Shown: positions 17,749 to 27,925, counted from the stretch's first letter. The stretch: 64,000 nt of DNA from Hyphomicrobiales bacterium (GCA_900472485.1 UCII01000010.1:62001-126000), one strand, 5' to 3'. The notes: generated by a model not told the origin, from the letters alone. Program-made: numbers and translations.

Positions 17749-20700
17749 TTACTCCGCCGCCACGCTCATCCGGCTGCGCTCCATTTCCTCAAGGGCGCGG
17801 CGATATTCGACCGGCATGACCTTGCGGAATTTCGGGCGGTAATCGGCCCAGTGATCGAGGATCTCCTTGGCTCGCGTCGAGCCCGTATAGTGGACGTGGT
17901 TCGAAATCAGCTGGAAGAGACGCTCTTCGTCGTGGCGCGTCATGTCATCGGAGACGTCGACACGTCCCTTGTGCATGATGTCGCCACCATGATGATGCAG
18001 CTTCTCCAACAGTTCGTCTTCCTCGGGAACCGGCTCTAGTTCGACCATCGCCATGTTGCAGCGACGGGCGAAATCGCCTTTCTCATCGAGCACATAGGCC
18101 ACGCCGCCCGACATGCCGGCCGCGAAGTTGCGCCCGGTTTCACCGAGCACGACGACGACGCCGCCGGTCATATATTCGCAGCCATGGTCGCCCACGCCTT
18201 CGACGACGGCGATCGCGCCCGAGTTTCTGACCGCAAAGCGCTCGCCCGCGACCCCGCGGAAGTAGCACTCGCCCTCGGTTGCGCCGTAGAGCACGGTGTT
18301 GCCGACGATGATCGAGTTTTCAGCGACAATCTTCGAATTTTCCGGCGGACGGATGATGATACGGCCGCCCGAAAGGCCCTTGCCGACATAGTCGTTGCCG
18401 TCGCCGACGAGGTTGAAGGTGACGCCGCGCGCCAGGAACGCACCGAAGGACTGACCGGCGGTGCCCCTCAGGGTGACGTTGATCGTGTCGTCCTTCAGGC
18501 CGCGATGGCCATAGCGCTTGGCAACAGCACCCGACAGCATGGAGCCGGCCGAACGGTCGACGTTCTTGATGTCGACTTCGAAGGCGACCGGCGTCTTGGA
18601 AGCGAGCGCCGGCTCCGCCTTCTCGATCAGCTTGCGGTCGAGAATATCGTCGATTGGGTGCTTCTGCACCGTCGTCCAGTAGGTCTCTTCCTTCGGTGCA
18701 TCGACCTTGTGGAAGATGCGGCTGAAATCGAGGCCTTTGGCCTTCCAGTGGGCGAGCATCTCATCCTTTTCGAGAAGCTCGGAAGCGCCGATGATATCGT
18801 CCAGCTTGGCAACGCCGAGCGAGGCGAGGATCTCGCGCACTTCTTCGGCCACGAAGAAGAAGTAGTTGATGACATGCTCCGGCGCGCCCTTGAAGCGCTT
18901 GCGCAGAACCGGGTCCTGGGTGGCGACACCAACCGGACAGGTGTTGAGATGGCACTTGCGCATCATGATGCAGCCGGCCGCAATCAGCGGCGCGGTCGCA
19001 AAGCCGAATTCGTCGGCACCCAGCAGCGCGCCGATGATGACATCACGGCCGGTCTTCAGACCGCCATCCACCTGCAGGGCGATGCGTGAGCGCAGCCCGT
19101 TCAGCACCAGCGTCTGCTGGGTCTCAGCAAGGCCAATTTCCCAGGGCGAGCCGGCATGCTTCAGCGAAGTCAGCGGCGAAGCGCCGGTGCCGCCATCATA
19201 GCCGGAGACGGTGATGTGGTCGGCACGCGCCTTGGCAACGCCGGCGGCAACCGTGCCGACGCCGACTTCCGAGACGAGCTTGACCGAGACATCCGAGGTC
19301 GGGTTGACGTTCTTCAGGTCGTAGATCAGCTGCGCCAGATCCTCGATCGAATAGATGTCATGATGTGGCGGCGGCGAGATGAGGCCGACGCCCGGTGTGG
19401 AATGCCTGGTCTTGGCAACGGTCGCATCGACCTTGTGGCCGGGCAGCTGGCCGCCTTCGCCGGGCTTGGCGCCCTGCGCGACCTTGATCTGCAGCACGTC
19501 GGCGTTGACGAGATATTCGGTCGTCACGCCGAAGCGGCCGGAGGCGATCTGCTTGATGGCGGAACGTTCCGGGTTCGGCGAACCGTCGAAGAGCGGCATG
19601 TAGCGATCGGATTCCTCGCCGCCTTCGCCGGTGTTCGACTTACCGCCGATGCGGTTCATGGCGATTGCCAGCGTCGTATGCGCCTCACGGCTGATGGAGC
19701 CGAAGGACATGGCGCCCGTCGAGAAGCGCTTGACGATATCTGCAGCGGGCTCGACTTCGTCGATCGAGATCGGCTTGCGGCCGAGCGCTTCCGCACCTTT
19801 GATCTTGAAGAGACCGCGGATGGTGTTCATCCGGAGCGCCGATTCATTGACCATTTCCGAGAATTCGCGATAGCGATCCTCGGCATTCCCACGCACGGCA
19901 TGCTGCAGGGCAGCCACCGCATCGGGCGTCCAGGCGTGGCTTTCGCCGCGCATGCGGTAGGCATATTCGCCGCCGATGTCGAGCGTGCTTGCGAGCAGCG
20001 GATCGCGGCCGAAAGCAGCCTTGTGACGCGAGACGGTTTCCTCGGCGATCGTCTCGAGGCCGATGCCTTCGATCATCGTCGCGGTGCCGAAGAAATACTT
20101 GTCGACCAGCTCCTGCTGCAAGCCCACAGCATCGAAGATCTGCGCGCCGCAATAGGATTGATAGGTCGAGATACCCATCTTTGACATGACCTTGAGGATG
20201 CCTTTGCCGACCGCCTTGATGTAGCGGTAGACGACTTCCGTCGCGTCCACTTCCTTCGGGAATTCGCCGCGCTGATGCATATCGAGCAGCGTGTCGAAGG
20301 CCAGATAGGGGTTGATCGCTTCCGCGCCGTAACCGGCCAACAGGCAGAAGTGATGCACTTCACGCGGCTCGCCGGTTTCGACGACGATACCGACCGAGGT
20401 GCGCAGGCCCTTGCGGATCAGGTGATGGTGCACGGCCGCCGTCGCCAGCAGCGCCGGGATTGCGATGCGGTCCGGTCCGATCTGGCGGTCGGAAAGCACG
20501 ATGATGTTGTAGCCGCCGCGAACGGCAGCTTCCGCCCGCTCGCAGAGACGGTCGAGCATCTCGGGCATGCCCTCGGCGCCACGTTCGACATCATAGGTGA
20601 AGTCGAGCGTCTTGGTGTCGAAGCGATCCTCGGTATGACCGATCGAGCGGATCTTTTCGAGATCGCCGTTGGTCAGGATCGGCTGGCGCACTTCCAGGCG

Positions 20701-22473
20701 CTTGGCGTTGGCCATGCCGGTATGGTCGAGTAGGTTCGGACGTGGGCCGATGAAAGAGACGAGGCTCATCACCAGCTCCTCGCGGATCGGATCGATCGGC
20801 GGGTTCGTTACCTGCGCGAAGTTCTGCTTGAAGTAGGTGTAGAGCAGCTTCGGCTTGTCGGACATGGCCGAGATCGGCGTATCCGTGCCCATGGAACCGA
20901 CAGCTTCCTGACCGGTCGTCGCCATCGGCGACATCAGGAGCTTGGTGTCCTCGGTCGTATAGCCGAAGGCCTGCTGGCGATCGAGCAACGACACGTCGCG
21001 GCGCAGCGCCCGCGGTTCCACCGGCTTCAGGTCTTCCAGGATCAGCTGCGTGCGGTTCAGCCAGCTGCGATAGGGATGCTTGGTTGACAGTTCCGACTTC
21101 ACCTCGTCGTCGGAGATGATACGGCCCTTTTCCATATCGATGAGAAGCATCTTGCCCGGCTGCAGGCGCCACTTCTGGATGATCTTCTCTTCCTCGACAG
21201 GCAGAACGCCGGCTTCTGACGCCATGATGATGCGGTCGTCGCTGGTAACGAGATAGCGGGCCGGACGCAGACCATTACGGTCGAGCGTCGCGCCGATCTG
21301 CTTGCCATCGGTAAAGGCGACGGCGGCAGGGCCATCCCACGGTTCCATCAGGGCGGCATGATACTCGTAAAATGCCTTGCGTTCCGGCGCCATCAGCTGG
21401 TTGCCGGCCCATGCTTCCGGGATGAGCATCATCATGGCATGCGCCAGCGAGTATCCACCACGCACAAGGAATTCGAGCGCGTTGTCAAAACAAGCCGTGT
21501 CCGACTGACCTTCATAGGAGATCGGCCAGAGCTTGGAGATATCGTCGCCGAACAGCGGCGAGGATACCGAAGCCTGGCGAGCGGCCATCCAGTTGACGTT
21601 GCCGCGCAGCGTGTTGATTTCGCCGTTATGCGCGACCATGCGGTAGGGATGCGCCAGCTTCCATGACGGGAAGGTGTTGGTCGAGAAACGCTGGTGCACG
21701 AGGGCCACCGCCGTCTCGAAACGCGGGTCGGACAGATCCTTATAATAGGCGCCCACCTGATAGGCGAGGAACATGCCCTTGTAGACGATGGTCGAGCTCG
21801 ACAGCGACACGGGGTAGAAACTGCTCTCCTCGCCCTCGTATTCCGCATAGATGCGGTTGGAGATCACCTTGCGCAGAGTAAAGAGGCGGCGCTCGAATTC
21901 CTCGTTCGTGCCGGCATCGCGGCCGGCGCCGATGAAGACCTGCACATGGTGCGGCTCGGTGGCGGCAATGTCAGGTGCCTTCGACAGCGAAGAGTTATCG
22001 ACGGGCACGTCGCGGAAGCCGAGCAACACCTGACCTTCTTCGGCAACGACCTGCTTGATCGCGGTCTTGAAGTGCTCGATCAGCGCTTCGTCGCGCGGCA
22101 GGAAGAAATGGCCGACGCCATATTCGCCGGCCTTCGGCAGGATCACACCCTGCTTGGCCATCTCCTCGCGGAAGAAGCGGTCGGGGATCTGTACGAGAAT
22201 GCCCGCGCCATCGCCCATGAGCGGATCGGCACCGACGGCACCGCGATGCGTCAGGTTTTCGAGAATGAACAGGCCGTCGCGCACGATCTGGTGCGACTTC
22301 TGGCCCTTCATATGCGCGACGAAGCCGACGCCGCAGGCGTCATGTTCGTTGCGGGGATCGTAAAGGCCCTGTTTCGGCGGGATGCCAACAGCGCGTTTCG
22401 ACGTTTTGGCCGTCGCGGCAGCATTCACTGCAGCGGTCTGGTCAAAACTCGTCAACGTCGTCCTGTTCGTCAT
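17749..22473 (-). CDS. gltB: Glutamate synthase (NADPH) large subunit
   Basis: A 1574-residue enzyme of ammonium assimilation. The class II glutamine amidotransferase domain starts at the catalytic Cys47 ([11 protein letters not shown]), so a 46-residue propeptide must be removed. The central domain, the FMN/2-oxoglutarate synthase barrel (motifs [37 protein letters not shown]) and the cluster [13 protein letters not shown] follow, then the GXGXG beta-helix at the C-terminus. The frame is open further upstream to 22731, but the ATG at 22473 follows GGAGGGAAG and gives normal length. gltD follows on the same strand. Confidence 0.96.
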   Translation of the reverse strand: MTNRTTLTSFDQTAAVNAAATAKTSKRAVGIPPKQGLYDPRNEHDACGVGFVAHMKGQKSHQIVRDGLFILENLTHRGAVGADPLMGDGAGILVQIPDRFFREEMAKQGVILPKAGEYGVGHFFLPRDEALIEHFKTAIKQVVAEEGQVLLGFRDVPVDNSSLSKAPDIAATEPHHVQVFIGAGRDAGTNEEFERRLFTLRKVISNRIYAEYEGEESSFYPVSLSSSTIVYKGMFLAYQVGAYYKDLSDPRFETAVALVHQRFSTNTFPSWKLAHPYRMVAHNGEINTLRGNVNWMAARQASVSSPLFGDDISKLWPISYEGQSDTACFDNALEFLVRGGYSLAHAMMMLIPEAWAGNQLMAPERKAFYEYHAALMEPWDGPAAVAFTDGKQIGATLDRNGLRPARYLVTSDDRIIMASEAGVLPVEEEKIIQKWRLQPGKMLLIDMEKGRIISDDEVKSELSTKHPYRSWLNRTQLILEDLKPVEPRALRRDVSLLDRQQAFGYTTEDTKLLMSPMATTGQEAVGSMGTDTPISAMSDKPKLLYTYFKQNFAQVTNPPIDPIREELVMSLVSFIGPRPNLLDHTGMANAKRLEVRQPILTNGDLEKIRSIGHTEDRFDTKTLDFTYDVERGAEGMPEMLDRLCERAEAAVRGGYNIIVLSDRQIGPDRIAIPALLATAAVHHHLIRKGLRTSVGIVVETGEPREVHHFCLLAGYGAEAINPYLAFDTLLDMHQRGEFPKEVDATEVVYRYIKAVGKGILKVMSKMGISTYQSYCGAQIFDAVGLQQELVDKYFFGTATMIEGIGLETIAEETVSRHKAAFGRDPLLASTLDIGGEYAYRMRGESHAWTPDAVAALQHAVRGNAEDRYREFSEMVNESALRMNTIRGLFKIKGAEALGRKPISIDEVEPAADIVKRFSTGAMSFGSISREAHTTLAIAMNRIGGKSNTGEGGEESDRYMPLFDGSPNPERSAIKQIASGRFGVTTEYLVNADVLQIKVAQGAKPGEGGQLPGHKVDATVAKTRHSTPGVGLISPPPHHDIYSIEDLAQLIYDLKNVNPTSDVSVKLVSEVGVGTVAAGVAKARADHITVSGYDGGTGASPLTSLKHAGSPWEIGLAETQQTLVLNGLRSRIALQVDGGLKTGRDVIIGALLGADEFGFATAPLIAAGCIMMRKCHLNTCPVGVATQDPVLRKRFKGAPEHVINYFFFVAEEVREILASLGVAKLDDIIGASELLEKDEMLAHWKAKGLDFSRIFHKVDAPKEETYWTTVQKHPIDDILDRKLIEKAEPALASKTPVAFEVDIKNVDRSAGSMLSGAVAKRYGHRGLKDDTINVTLRGTAGQSFGAFLARGVTFNLVGDGNDYVGKGLSGGRIIIRPPENSKIVAENSIIVGNTVLYGATEGECYFRGVAGERFAVRNSGAIAVVEGVGDHGCEYMTGGVVVVLGETGRNFAAGMSGGVAYVLDEKGDFARRCNMAMVELEPVPEEDELLEKLHHHGGDIMHKGRVDVSDDMTRHDEERLFQLISNHVHYTGSTRAKEILDHWADYRPKFRKVMPVEYRRALEEMERSRMSVAAE

Positions 22474-23040
22474 GGTCTTCCCTCCGGTAAGGCCCGCGTC
22501 GCGGGCGCTCCTTCGTCCCGCGCGGTCCGTTTCCGGGGCCGACGCGCGACAGCGCTGTTGCATTGTGAAGATCGGCCGCGAACCGCAACTCCTTGAAGTG
22601 GAGCCCGTCGTCAGCGTTCCGCGCCTTGCCATTCCACCGCCGCATTGCCCGTGCCTCAAAAGGCTCGAAAGGGCATGCTCCTGGTAACTATAGCTCGAAA
22701 TCCCGACATCGTCAGGACCCTGGGGGCACATCTTCGGCCTCGGTGGCCAAAATAGGACAGCAACCCTGTCCTAATTCATCAGCTCTATGCCAGAAAGCTT
22801 AAGCCTTCGCAAGAGCAAAACGGCAAAAATTCGTCAACGAAAGACGGAAGATTGCCTTTGTTGCAGGAATAGAGCAATAAAGTTTCGCTGCGGCGCATCA
22901 TTTTATTTGTTGATTGCGTCAATCAATTTCTGTGATGCATTCTTCAAACTCATGCTCTTGATAGGTTTTTGCATTGGCGTAATGTCCGCCCAATCCTATC
23001 TAATCTAGCCGCAATTCAATCCTCCATCTGGTGCATTTCC
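22474..23040. other. Intergenic region between gltB and threonine aldolase
   Basis: A 567-bp region between divergent genes with no credible coding frame. It should hold the gltB promoter and leader. A 7-bp hairpin, AGGACAG at 22754-22760 with CTGTCCT at 22766-22772, is followed on the minus strand by ATTTTGG and could be a weak terminator or an operator. The part from about 22790 to 23000 is clearly more AT-rich than the flanking genes. Confidence 0.4.
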
Positions 23041-24087
23041 ATGTTCTTTGCTTCCGATAACTGGGCCGGCGCCCATTCCAAAGTCGCCGAACGTCTGCTC
23101 GCCGCATCGAGTGGCTTTGCCTCCGCCTACGGTACCAGCGAGCTCGACCAGCATGTCGAAGCTAAATTCTCCGAGATCTTCGAGCGCGAGGTCGCGGTCT
23201 TCTTCGTAGCAACCGGCACGGCCGCCAATTCGCTGTCGCTTGCCAGCGTCCAGAAACCGGGCGGCATCAGCTTCTGCCATACCGAGGCACATGTCGCCGA
23301 AGACGAATGCGGCGCTCCTGACTTCTTCAGCGGTGCGCGTCTTGCGACCGTCGAAGGCGCCCTCGGCAAGATCGATCCCAAGGCGCTTGCCACTAAGATC
23401 GCCCGCTTCCCGCAGGATGCCGTGCATCATGGCCGCGCCGCCGCCGTAACCATCACCCAGGCGACGGAAATCGGCACGGTCTATTCGCTGGATGAGATCG
23501 ATGGTATCGCCGCCATCGCCAAGGCGAACGGGCTGCCGCTGCATATGGACGGCGCGCGTTTCGCCAATGCTCTGGTCGCGCTCGGCACGACGCCGGCCGA
23601 GATGACTTGGAAGCGCGGCGTCGACCTTCTTTCCTTCGGCGGCACCAAGAACGGCTGCTGGTGCGCAGAGGCGATCGTCTTCTTCGATCCCGAGGAGGCA
23701 AAGGAGATGCACTTTATCCGCAAGCGCGCCGCCCAGCTCTTCTCCAAGTCGCGCTTCATCGCCGCCCAGTTCGACGGTTATTTCCAGGATGGCCTCTGGC
23801 TCGATCTCGCCCGCCATTCCAACGGCATGGCCGATCGGCTGCGCGCCGGGCTGGAAAAGACCCCTGGCGCCCGTCCGGCGTGGTCAACAGCCTCGAACGA
23901 GATTTTTGCGATCATCCCCAAATCCTCCGCCAAGGCGGCCGAAAACAAGGGCGCGAAGTTCTACGAATGGCCGATCCCGGAGTCGCAGCCGGACCTGGTC
24001 GGCAACGATGAAACGCTGATCCGGCTCGTGACCAGCTTCGCCACGACCGAGGCCGATGTGGCGAATTTCCTTGCCTGCCTGGCTTGA
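23041..24087 (+). CDS. ltaE: Low-specificity L-threonine aldolase
   Basis: A 348-residue PLP enzyme predicted to cleave L-threonine or allo-threonine to glycine and acetaldehyde. The fold-type I signatures are present: FFVATGTAAN (54-63), CHTEAHVAEDECGAPDF near residue 80, LHMDGARF with the PLP-ring Asp170, and LSFGGTKNG with the Schiff-base Lys203. The ATG at 23041 is chosen over upstream starts because residue 2 onward matches the family N-terminus (MFFASDNWAG). The ribosome site is weak (GGTGC). It points away from gltB. Confidence 0.9.
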   Translation: MFFASDNWAGAHSKVAERLLAASSGFASAYGTSELDQHVEAKFSEIFEREVAVFFVATGTAANSLSLASVQKPGGISFCHTEAHVAEDECGAPDFFSGARLATVEGALGKIDPKALATKIARFPQDAVHHGRAAAVTITQATEIGTVYSLDEIDGIAAIAKANGLPLHMDGARFANALVALGTTPAEMTWKRGVDLLSFGGTKNGCWCAEAIVFFDPEEAKEMHFIRKRAAQLFSKSRFIAAQFDGYFQDGLWLDLARHSNGMADRLRAGLEKTPGARPAWSTASNEIFAIIPKSSAKAAENKGAKFYEWPIPESQPDLVGNDETLIRLVTSFATTEADVANFLACLA

Positions 24088-24095
24088 TCCGCATG

Positions 24096-24137
24096 AAAAA
24101 GAGCGCCGGCGCTGGCCTTCAGGGCCAGACGGCGCTC
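24096..24137 (-). terminator. Intrinsic terminator for the small minus-strand gene
   Basis: GAGCGCCG at 24101-24108 pairs with CGGCGCTC at 24130-24137, with a further internal stem (CTGGCC/GGCCAG). Read on the minus strand it ends in TTTTTC. It could also slow plus-strand transcription out of ltaE. Confidence 0.75.
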
Positions 24138-24153
24138 GTAATGGGGCAAGAGG

Positions 24154-24321
24154 TCAATTTTGATTTCGATGGGCGATCATTGCGAAGTTCGATAGATCGT
24201 CGCGATCGGATGCCGGTGCGTTGTGTATAATCATCGTCATTGCCACGACGCAGGCGACAAGCCCGGAAATGAAGATGGCACCATATATCATCGGGCGACT
24301 ATTCCTCCGCAATTCTCCCAT
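24154..24321 (-). CDS. Small single-span membrane protein
   Basis: A 55-residue protein with a basic N-terminus (MGELRRNSR), one membrane segment (about residues 12-32, MIYGAIFISGLVACVVAMTMII) and a short polar tail. I chose the ATG at 24321 because AGGTGG precedes it; a longer frame to 24414 has no ribosome site and an unlikely N-terminus. A terminator follows closely, which supports a real transcript. No family is recognised. Confidence 0.5.
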   Translation of the reverse strand: MGELRRNSRPMIYGAIFISGLVACVVAMTMIIHNAPASDRDDLSNFAMIAHRNQN

Positions 24322-24458
24322 CGCCACCTGAGATAGCAAAAGAAGCTGACTTTCGCCTGAAAACGGGCGCTGCCATAAATCAGCCGGCAAAATAAATCCG
24401 GATCTCATCTGCATGATGGGAAACGAATTTTAACGATATCTGATAAACGATTTTGTCG

Positions 24459-25316
24459 TCAGCTCGATCGCGGCCCCCTGACCTTCGCGAGTATATCGTC
24501 CGAGAGCGCCTTGACCAAAAGCTGGTCCGCGCCTTTGCGCGGCACCAGGACGAATTCCACGTCTTCGAGGACGGGCAGCCAGCCCGGCGCGGTCTCCAGC
24601 AATCCGGCAGGAGCCATGCTCTTCGGCTGTACGAGGACGCCCATGCCAGCGCGCGCCGCTGCAGTCAGGCCGCTCAGGCTGCCGCAGGTGCAGACGATGC
24701 GCCAGGGCATCTGCTGCCGGCGCAGCGCCTCCAGCGCGACCGCGCGCGTGACGCTCGGCGTCGGAAAGGCGATCAGCGGCAACGGTGCCGCAAGTTTGCG
24801 GATGCGATCCGGGTCGCGCGCCAGCCAGACCAGCGGCTCCCGGTAGACGAGCTTGCCCCTGCTGTCACCGAGCCGGCGCTTGGCAAGCACCAGATCGAGA
24901 TCGCCATTATCCTGCATTTCATAAAGCACACCGCTGAGCGCAACCGTCAACTCGAGATCGACGGACGGATGCGAGCGCACGAAATCCTCAAGCACGTCCG
25001 GAAGCTGGCTGGTGACGAAATCCTCGGAGACACCGAGCCGGAGACTGCCGCGCAGGCTGTTGCCGGCGAAAAGCTGCCGCACCTCGCCTTCGATCGATAG
25101 CATCTGGCGTGCATGGCCAAGCAAGGCCTCGCCGTCGCCGGTCAGGACGACGCGATGCGTGTCGCGCGCCAAAAGCTTGCGACCGAGTTCCGTTTCCAGC
25201 CGCTGTATATGCTGGCTGACGGTCGATTGCCCAAGACCGAGCCGCTCGGCGGCCAGCGTGAAGCTGCCCATCTGCTCGACGGCGACGAAGCTCCGCAACT
25301 GGGTGAGATCAAGCAT
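24459..25316 (-). CDS. LysR-family transcriptional regulator
   Basis: A 285-residue regulator. The winged HTH at residues 1-60 contains LRSFVAVEQMGSFTLAAERL and GQSTVSQHIQRLE. The C-terminal substrate-binding domain spans about 88-280. It is divergent from the bile-acid-symporter gene with a 107-bp gap, the classic LysR arrangement, so it probably controls that transporter and itself. The effector cannot be predicted. Confidence 0.9.
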   Translation of the reverse strand: MLDLTQLRSFVAVEQMGSFTLAAERLGLGQSTVSQHIQRLETELGRKLLARDTHRVVLTGDGEALLGHARQMLSIEGEVRQLFAGNSLRGSLRLGVSEDFVTSQLPDVLEDFVRSHPSVDLELTVALSGVLYEMQDNGDLDLVLAKRRLGDSRGKLVYREPLVWLARDPDRIRKLAAPLPLIAFPTPSVTRAVALEALRRQQMPWRIVCTCGSLSGLTAAARAGMGVLVQPKSMAPAGLLETAPGWLPVLEDVEFVLVPRKGADQLLVKALSDDILAKVRGPRSS

Positions 25317-25423
25317 GGATTATCCTGTATTGCGATAACTGTTATTCCTTGCATCGTGGATCACAATAGGTCTATCTGCAAGGAGTATCATCAAGACTTG
25401 CAAATGCGATTGGGGTAGGCACG

Positions 25424-26449
25424 ATGCGCCGCTTTCTTCCAGACACCTTCACCATGTTGCTGGTACTCACCGTCCTGACGGCATCCTTCTTTCCGGTGCA
25501 GGGGGCTAGCGCTCACTATTTCAGCATTGCCACCAACTTCGCCATCGGTCTCTTGTTTTTCCTGCATGGTGCACGCCTGTCGCGCGATGTCGTCATAGCC
25601 GGCATGCTGCACTGGCGGCTGCATCTCGTCATCCTGCTGACGACCTTCGGCATCTTTCCGCTGCTGGTGCTGGCCATGGGCCAAATCGTCCCGAACAGCA
25701 TCCTGCCTGTCTCGCTTTATACCGGCATGCTGTTTTTGAGCGTTCTGCCGTCAACCGTGCAGTCCTCGATCGCCTTCACCTCCATCGCCGGCGGCAATGT
25801 GCCGGCTGCGATCTGCTCGGCGTCGGCCTCCAATATTTTCGGCATGTTCCTGACGCCGCTGCTCGTCGGCATCCTGTTTTCGGTCGGCGGCCAGGGCGGT
25901 GGCTTTTCCTGGGACGTTCTGTGGCAAATCATGCTGCAGCTGCTCGCCCCTTTCATCGCCGGCCAGCTGCTGCAGCCATGGATCGGCGGCTGGATCCGTT
26001 CGAAGAAGAAGATCCTGATGCCGGTCGATCGCGGCTCGATCCTCATGGTCGTCTATTCAGCCTTCAGCGAGGCCGTGGTGGAAGGATTGTGGCATACCTT
26101 CTCCATCCTCGACATCGTCACAGTCATCATCGCGAACATGGTGCTTCTGGCGATGGTAATCTGCATCACCATGTTCGGCAGCCGCGCCCTCGGTTTTGAA
26201 AAGGCCGACGAGATCACCATCACTTTCTGCGGTTCGAAGAAGTCGCTGGCAAGCGGTGTGCCGATGGCCAACGTCATCTTCGCCGGCCAGAGTATCGGCG
26301 CCATCGTGCTGCCGCTCATGCTGTTCCATCAGATCCAGCTGATGACCTGCGCGGTGCTCGCCCAGAAATATGCCGATGCCGCCAAGCGGCGTGAGGCTGC
26401 GAAGGCTCAGGCGGGAACGAAAACGGGCGAAGCGACAAACGCAGCCTGA
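25424..26449 (+). CDS. Bile acid:sodium symporter family transporter (SBF-like)
   Basis: A 341-residue membrane protein with about ten hydrophobic segments between residues 5 and 320. Family features include the LFFLHGARLSRDVV region, SVLPSTVQSSIAFTSIAGGN with its helix-break residues, and FCGSKKSLASGVPMANVIF near residue 270, typical of the YfeH/SBF_like group. Relatives move organic anions with sodium, but the substrate here is unknown and unlikely to be bile acid in a soil bacterium. A charged Ala/Lys-rich tail follows the last helix. It is probably controlled by the divergent LysR gene. Confidence 0.88.
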   Translation: MRRFLPDTFTMLLVLTVLTASFFPVQGASAHYFSIATNFAIGLLFFLHGARLSRDVVIAGMLHWRLHLVILLTTFGIFPLLVLAMGQIVPNSILPVSLYTGMLFLSVLPSTVQSSIAFTSIAGGNVPAAICSASASNIFGMFLTPLLVGILFSVGGQGGGFSWDVLWQIMLQLLAPFIAGQLLQPWIGGWIRSKKKILMPVDRGSILMVVYSAFSEAVVEGLWHTFSILDIVTVIIANMVLLAMVICITMFGSRALGFEKADEITITFCGSKKSLASGVPMANVIFAGQSIGAIVLPLMLFHQIQLMTCAVLAQKYADAAKRREAAKAQAGTKTGEATNAA

Positions 26450-26473
26450 GTCCTCCGATAACACACAAAACGA

Positions 26474-26506
26474 AAGCGGCGCCCCAATGGAGCGCCGCTT
26501 CTTTTG
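26474..26506. terminator. Bidirectional terminator, symporter / hsp20
   Basis: A 9-bp perfect stem, AAGCGGCGC at 26474-26482 with GCGCCGCTT at 26492-26500, is followed by CTTTTG on the plus strand. On the minus strand it is followed by TCGTTTTG. Confidence 0.85.
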
Positions 26507-26527
26507 ATCTTGGGAGGATCAGGAGCA

Positions 26528-26571
26528 TGACGGGAGAAACCGTCAGCTCGGCATGACGGCAGAAACCGTCA
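26528..26571. repeat. Two tandem hairpins after hsp20
   Basis: Two near-identical 18-bp inverted repeats, TGACGGGAGAAACCGTCA at 26528-26545 and TGACGGCAGAAACCGTCA at 26554-26571, start 26 bp apart. They lie within 51 bp of the hsp20 stop codon, before the bidirectional terminator. Confidence 0.7.
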
Positions 26572-26578
26572 GCCGCAC

Positions 26579-27043
26579 TTAGTTGATGTGAGCCTCGATG
26601 GCCTTCGGGGTTTCCACGGGCTCGGCCGCAATGGAGATACGGCGGGGCTTCATCGCTTCGGGAATGTTGCGCAGCAGGTCGATGTGCAGCAAACCGTTCT
26701 TCAGTGAAGCAGCCTGAACCTCGACATGGTCGGCAAGCTGGAAACGACGCTCGAAGGCGCGCTTGGCGATACCGCGATAGAGATATTCGCGGGTTTCAGC
26801 CGGCTCCTCGCTCTTTTCGCCCTTGACCTGAAGGACATGGGCATGGGCCTCGATGCTCAGTTCTTTTTCATCGAAACCGGCAACGGCCATGGTGATGCGA
26901 TAGGTGTTTTCACCCGTGCGCTCGATATTGTAGGGCGGATAGGTCTGGGCCTGATCCGGCTGGCCAAGGCTATCGAGCATGGTGAACAGACGGTCGAAAC
27001 CGACGGTGGAACGGTAAAGGGGAGAGAAGTCTACGTGACGCAT
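26579..27043 (-). CDS. Small heat-shock protein, Hsp20/IbpA family
   Basis: A 154-residue ATP-independent chaperone that holds unfolding proteins. The N-terminal arm has the rhizobial class A pattern (SPLYRSTVGFDRLFTMLD). The alpha-crystallin domain spans about residues 38-130 with YPPYNIER, ENTYRITMAVAGFDEKEL and the late FERRFQLADHVEVQAASLKNGLLHIDL. The C-terminal extension carries the I-x-I-type motif (RRISIAA). The ATG at 27043 follows AGGAGGA; a longer open frame exists but would run through the predicted thermometer. Heat control by a ROSE-like leader is likely. Confidence 0.94.
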   Translation of the reverse strand: MRHVDFSPLYRSTVGFDRLFTMLDSLGQPDQAQTYPPYNIERTGENTYRITMAVAGFDEKELSIEAHAHVLQVKGEKSEEPAETREYLYRGIAKRAFERRFQLADHVEVQAASLKNGLLHIDLLRNIPEAMKPRRISIAAEPVETPKAIEAHIN

Positions 27044-27125
27044 GGAAGTCCTCCTGTGAGCGACAATTGCGATTTCAATTCCTGTCCCATGACCCCACTC
27101 GGGGCGGCCTCGGGACGGTTCTGCG
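27044..27125 (-). promoter_or_regulatory. Candidate ROSE-type RNA thermometer in the hsp20 leader
   Basis: On the minus strand the Shine-Dalgarno AGGAGGA (27055-27049) can be sequestered in a small hairpin. GUC-G-CUC (27064-27058) pairs with GAGGAC (27053-27048) around a 4-nt loop, with one G bulged out. This is the hallmark of ROSE elements, where U-Y-G-C-U opposes the ribosome site. A stable upstream hairpin at 27116-27084 (GTCCC/GGGAC enclosing CCCC/GGGG) matches the multi-hairpin layout. Rhizobial hsp20 genes are the classic ROSE targets. Confidence 0.75.
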
Positions 27126-27396
27126 AGCCCGTTTGGCACCCGCGAAAGAGAGATGGGGATCGCTTTTCAGGAGTTCAAGACCCCCTGTGCTCGCCTCCAT
27201 TTTTCAGAAAATCGCCGGTGAACCGCAGATGAACGGATGGTTCGGAACCCGTTCAGGCTGGCTGGCCTATCGTCAAAACCATCGGAACACCATCGTCCGA
27301 TGACTGAAGTGTATCGTCCCTTCTTCTTCAGTCCTTGCTCGGCCGGCGAAGCGGATCTCTCTATCTCCGCAAGCCGGCCTTTTTTCTTATCGGACA
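27126..27396. other. Intergenic region with an orphan plus-strand terminator
   Basis: This region between the DUF2000 gene and the hsp20 leader should hold the hsp20 promoter. It has no convincing gene. It also contains a strong plus-strand terminator (listed separately) that belongs to no annotated plus-strand gene. Confidence 0.4.
27341..27386 (+). terminator. Orphan two-part terminator; possible sRNA 3' end
   Basis: GGCCGGC at 27341-27347 pairs with GCCGGCC at 27373-27379. An inner stem GCGGA/TCCGC (27351-27355 with 27366-27370) adds five pairs, and TTTTTTC follows. The flanking genes are both on the minus strand, so it implies an unannotated plus-strand transcript. I could not find a convincing promoter for one. 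Confidence 0.6.
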
Positions 27397-27813
27397 CTAT
27401 CGCAGCAACTTCAGCGAACCAGTAAGCGACTTCACCCATTTCGAAGGTCCCGCCAACCCGAGGCCGTCGATGGCCTCCCCGGCGAGATCGCGATCCGGAA
27501 ACGTCGCCTCATATTCCCTGTAATCGTGCAGCGAGCGGGCAAAGGCAGGAAACGGAACGATCGCACGGTCGTTTTCTACCGGCAAGGTCTTCAGCAACAG
27601 AGATCGTATGGTTTCCGCATCCGCCTGCAGTATCGGAACGGGCATGTTCGAACTGATGTCGATGGTGCGCTCCTCCCTGTCGGTCAACTGCCTGGCCGCG
27701 AGCGCAGGAAACTTTGCGCCCAACCCAATCGAGATGGCGCCGGCAGTGTTGGCGATCAGACCGAGCGGTAATACCGGATTGATGACGATTGCTAGGCGAA
27801 TATTGGGAAGCAT
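27397..27813 (-). CDS. DUF2000 family protein
   Basis: A 138-residue cytoplasmic protein. Its N-terminus (RLAIVINPVLPLGLIANTAGAISIGLGAKFP) is the DUF2000 signature, and the later segment (SNMPVPILQADAETIRSLL) also fits. The family is small, peptidyl-tRNA-hydrolase-like in fold and of unknown activity. Divergence from an Lrp/AsnC regulator with a 130-bp gap containing a palindrome suggests that regulator controls it. The length is normal for the family. Confidence 0.82.
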   Translation of the reverse strand: MLPNIRLAIVINPVLPLGLIANTAGAISIGLGAKFPALAARQLTDREERTIDISSNMPVPILQADAETIRSLLLKTLPVENDRAIVPFPAFARSLHDYREYEATFPDRDLAGEAIDGLGLAGPSKWVKSLTGSLKLLR

Positions 27814-27895
27814 GGAGACCTGCTGGTGTTGACATGTGGGATCGCAAGATATCTCTCTTGCCGGGAATAATCTTACCTTTCATTGCCACACATTC

Positions 27896-27925
27896 GGATA
27901 ATATGGTAGGATCTACCTTATATCC
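27896..27925. promoter_or_regulatory. Palindromic candidate operator for the Lrp-family regulator
   Basis: A near-perfect 30-bp palindrome centres on GGTAGGATCTACC, with outer arms GGATA at 27896-27900 and TATCC at 27921-27925. It ends 19 bp before the regulator's ATG. It is a plausible autoregulatory site that could also control the divergent DUF2000 gene. Confidence 0.6.
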
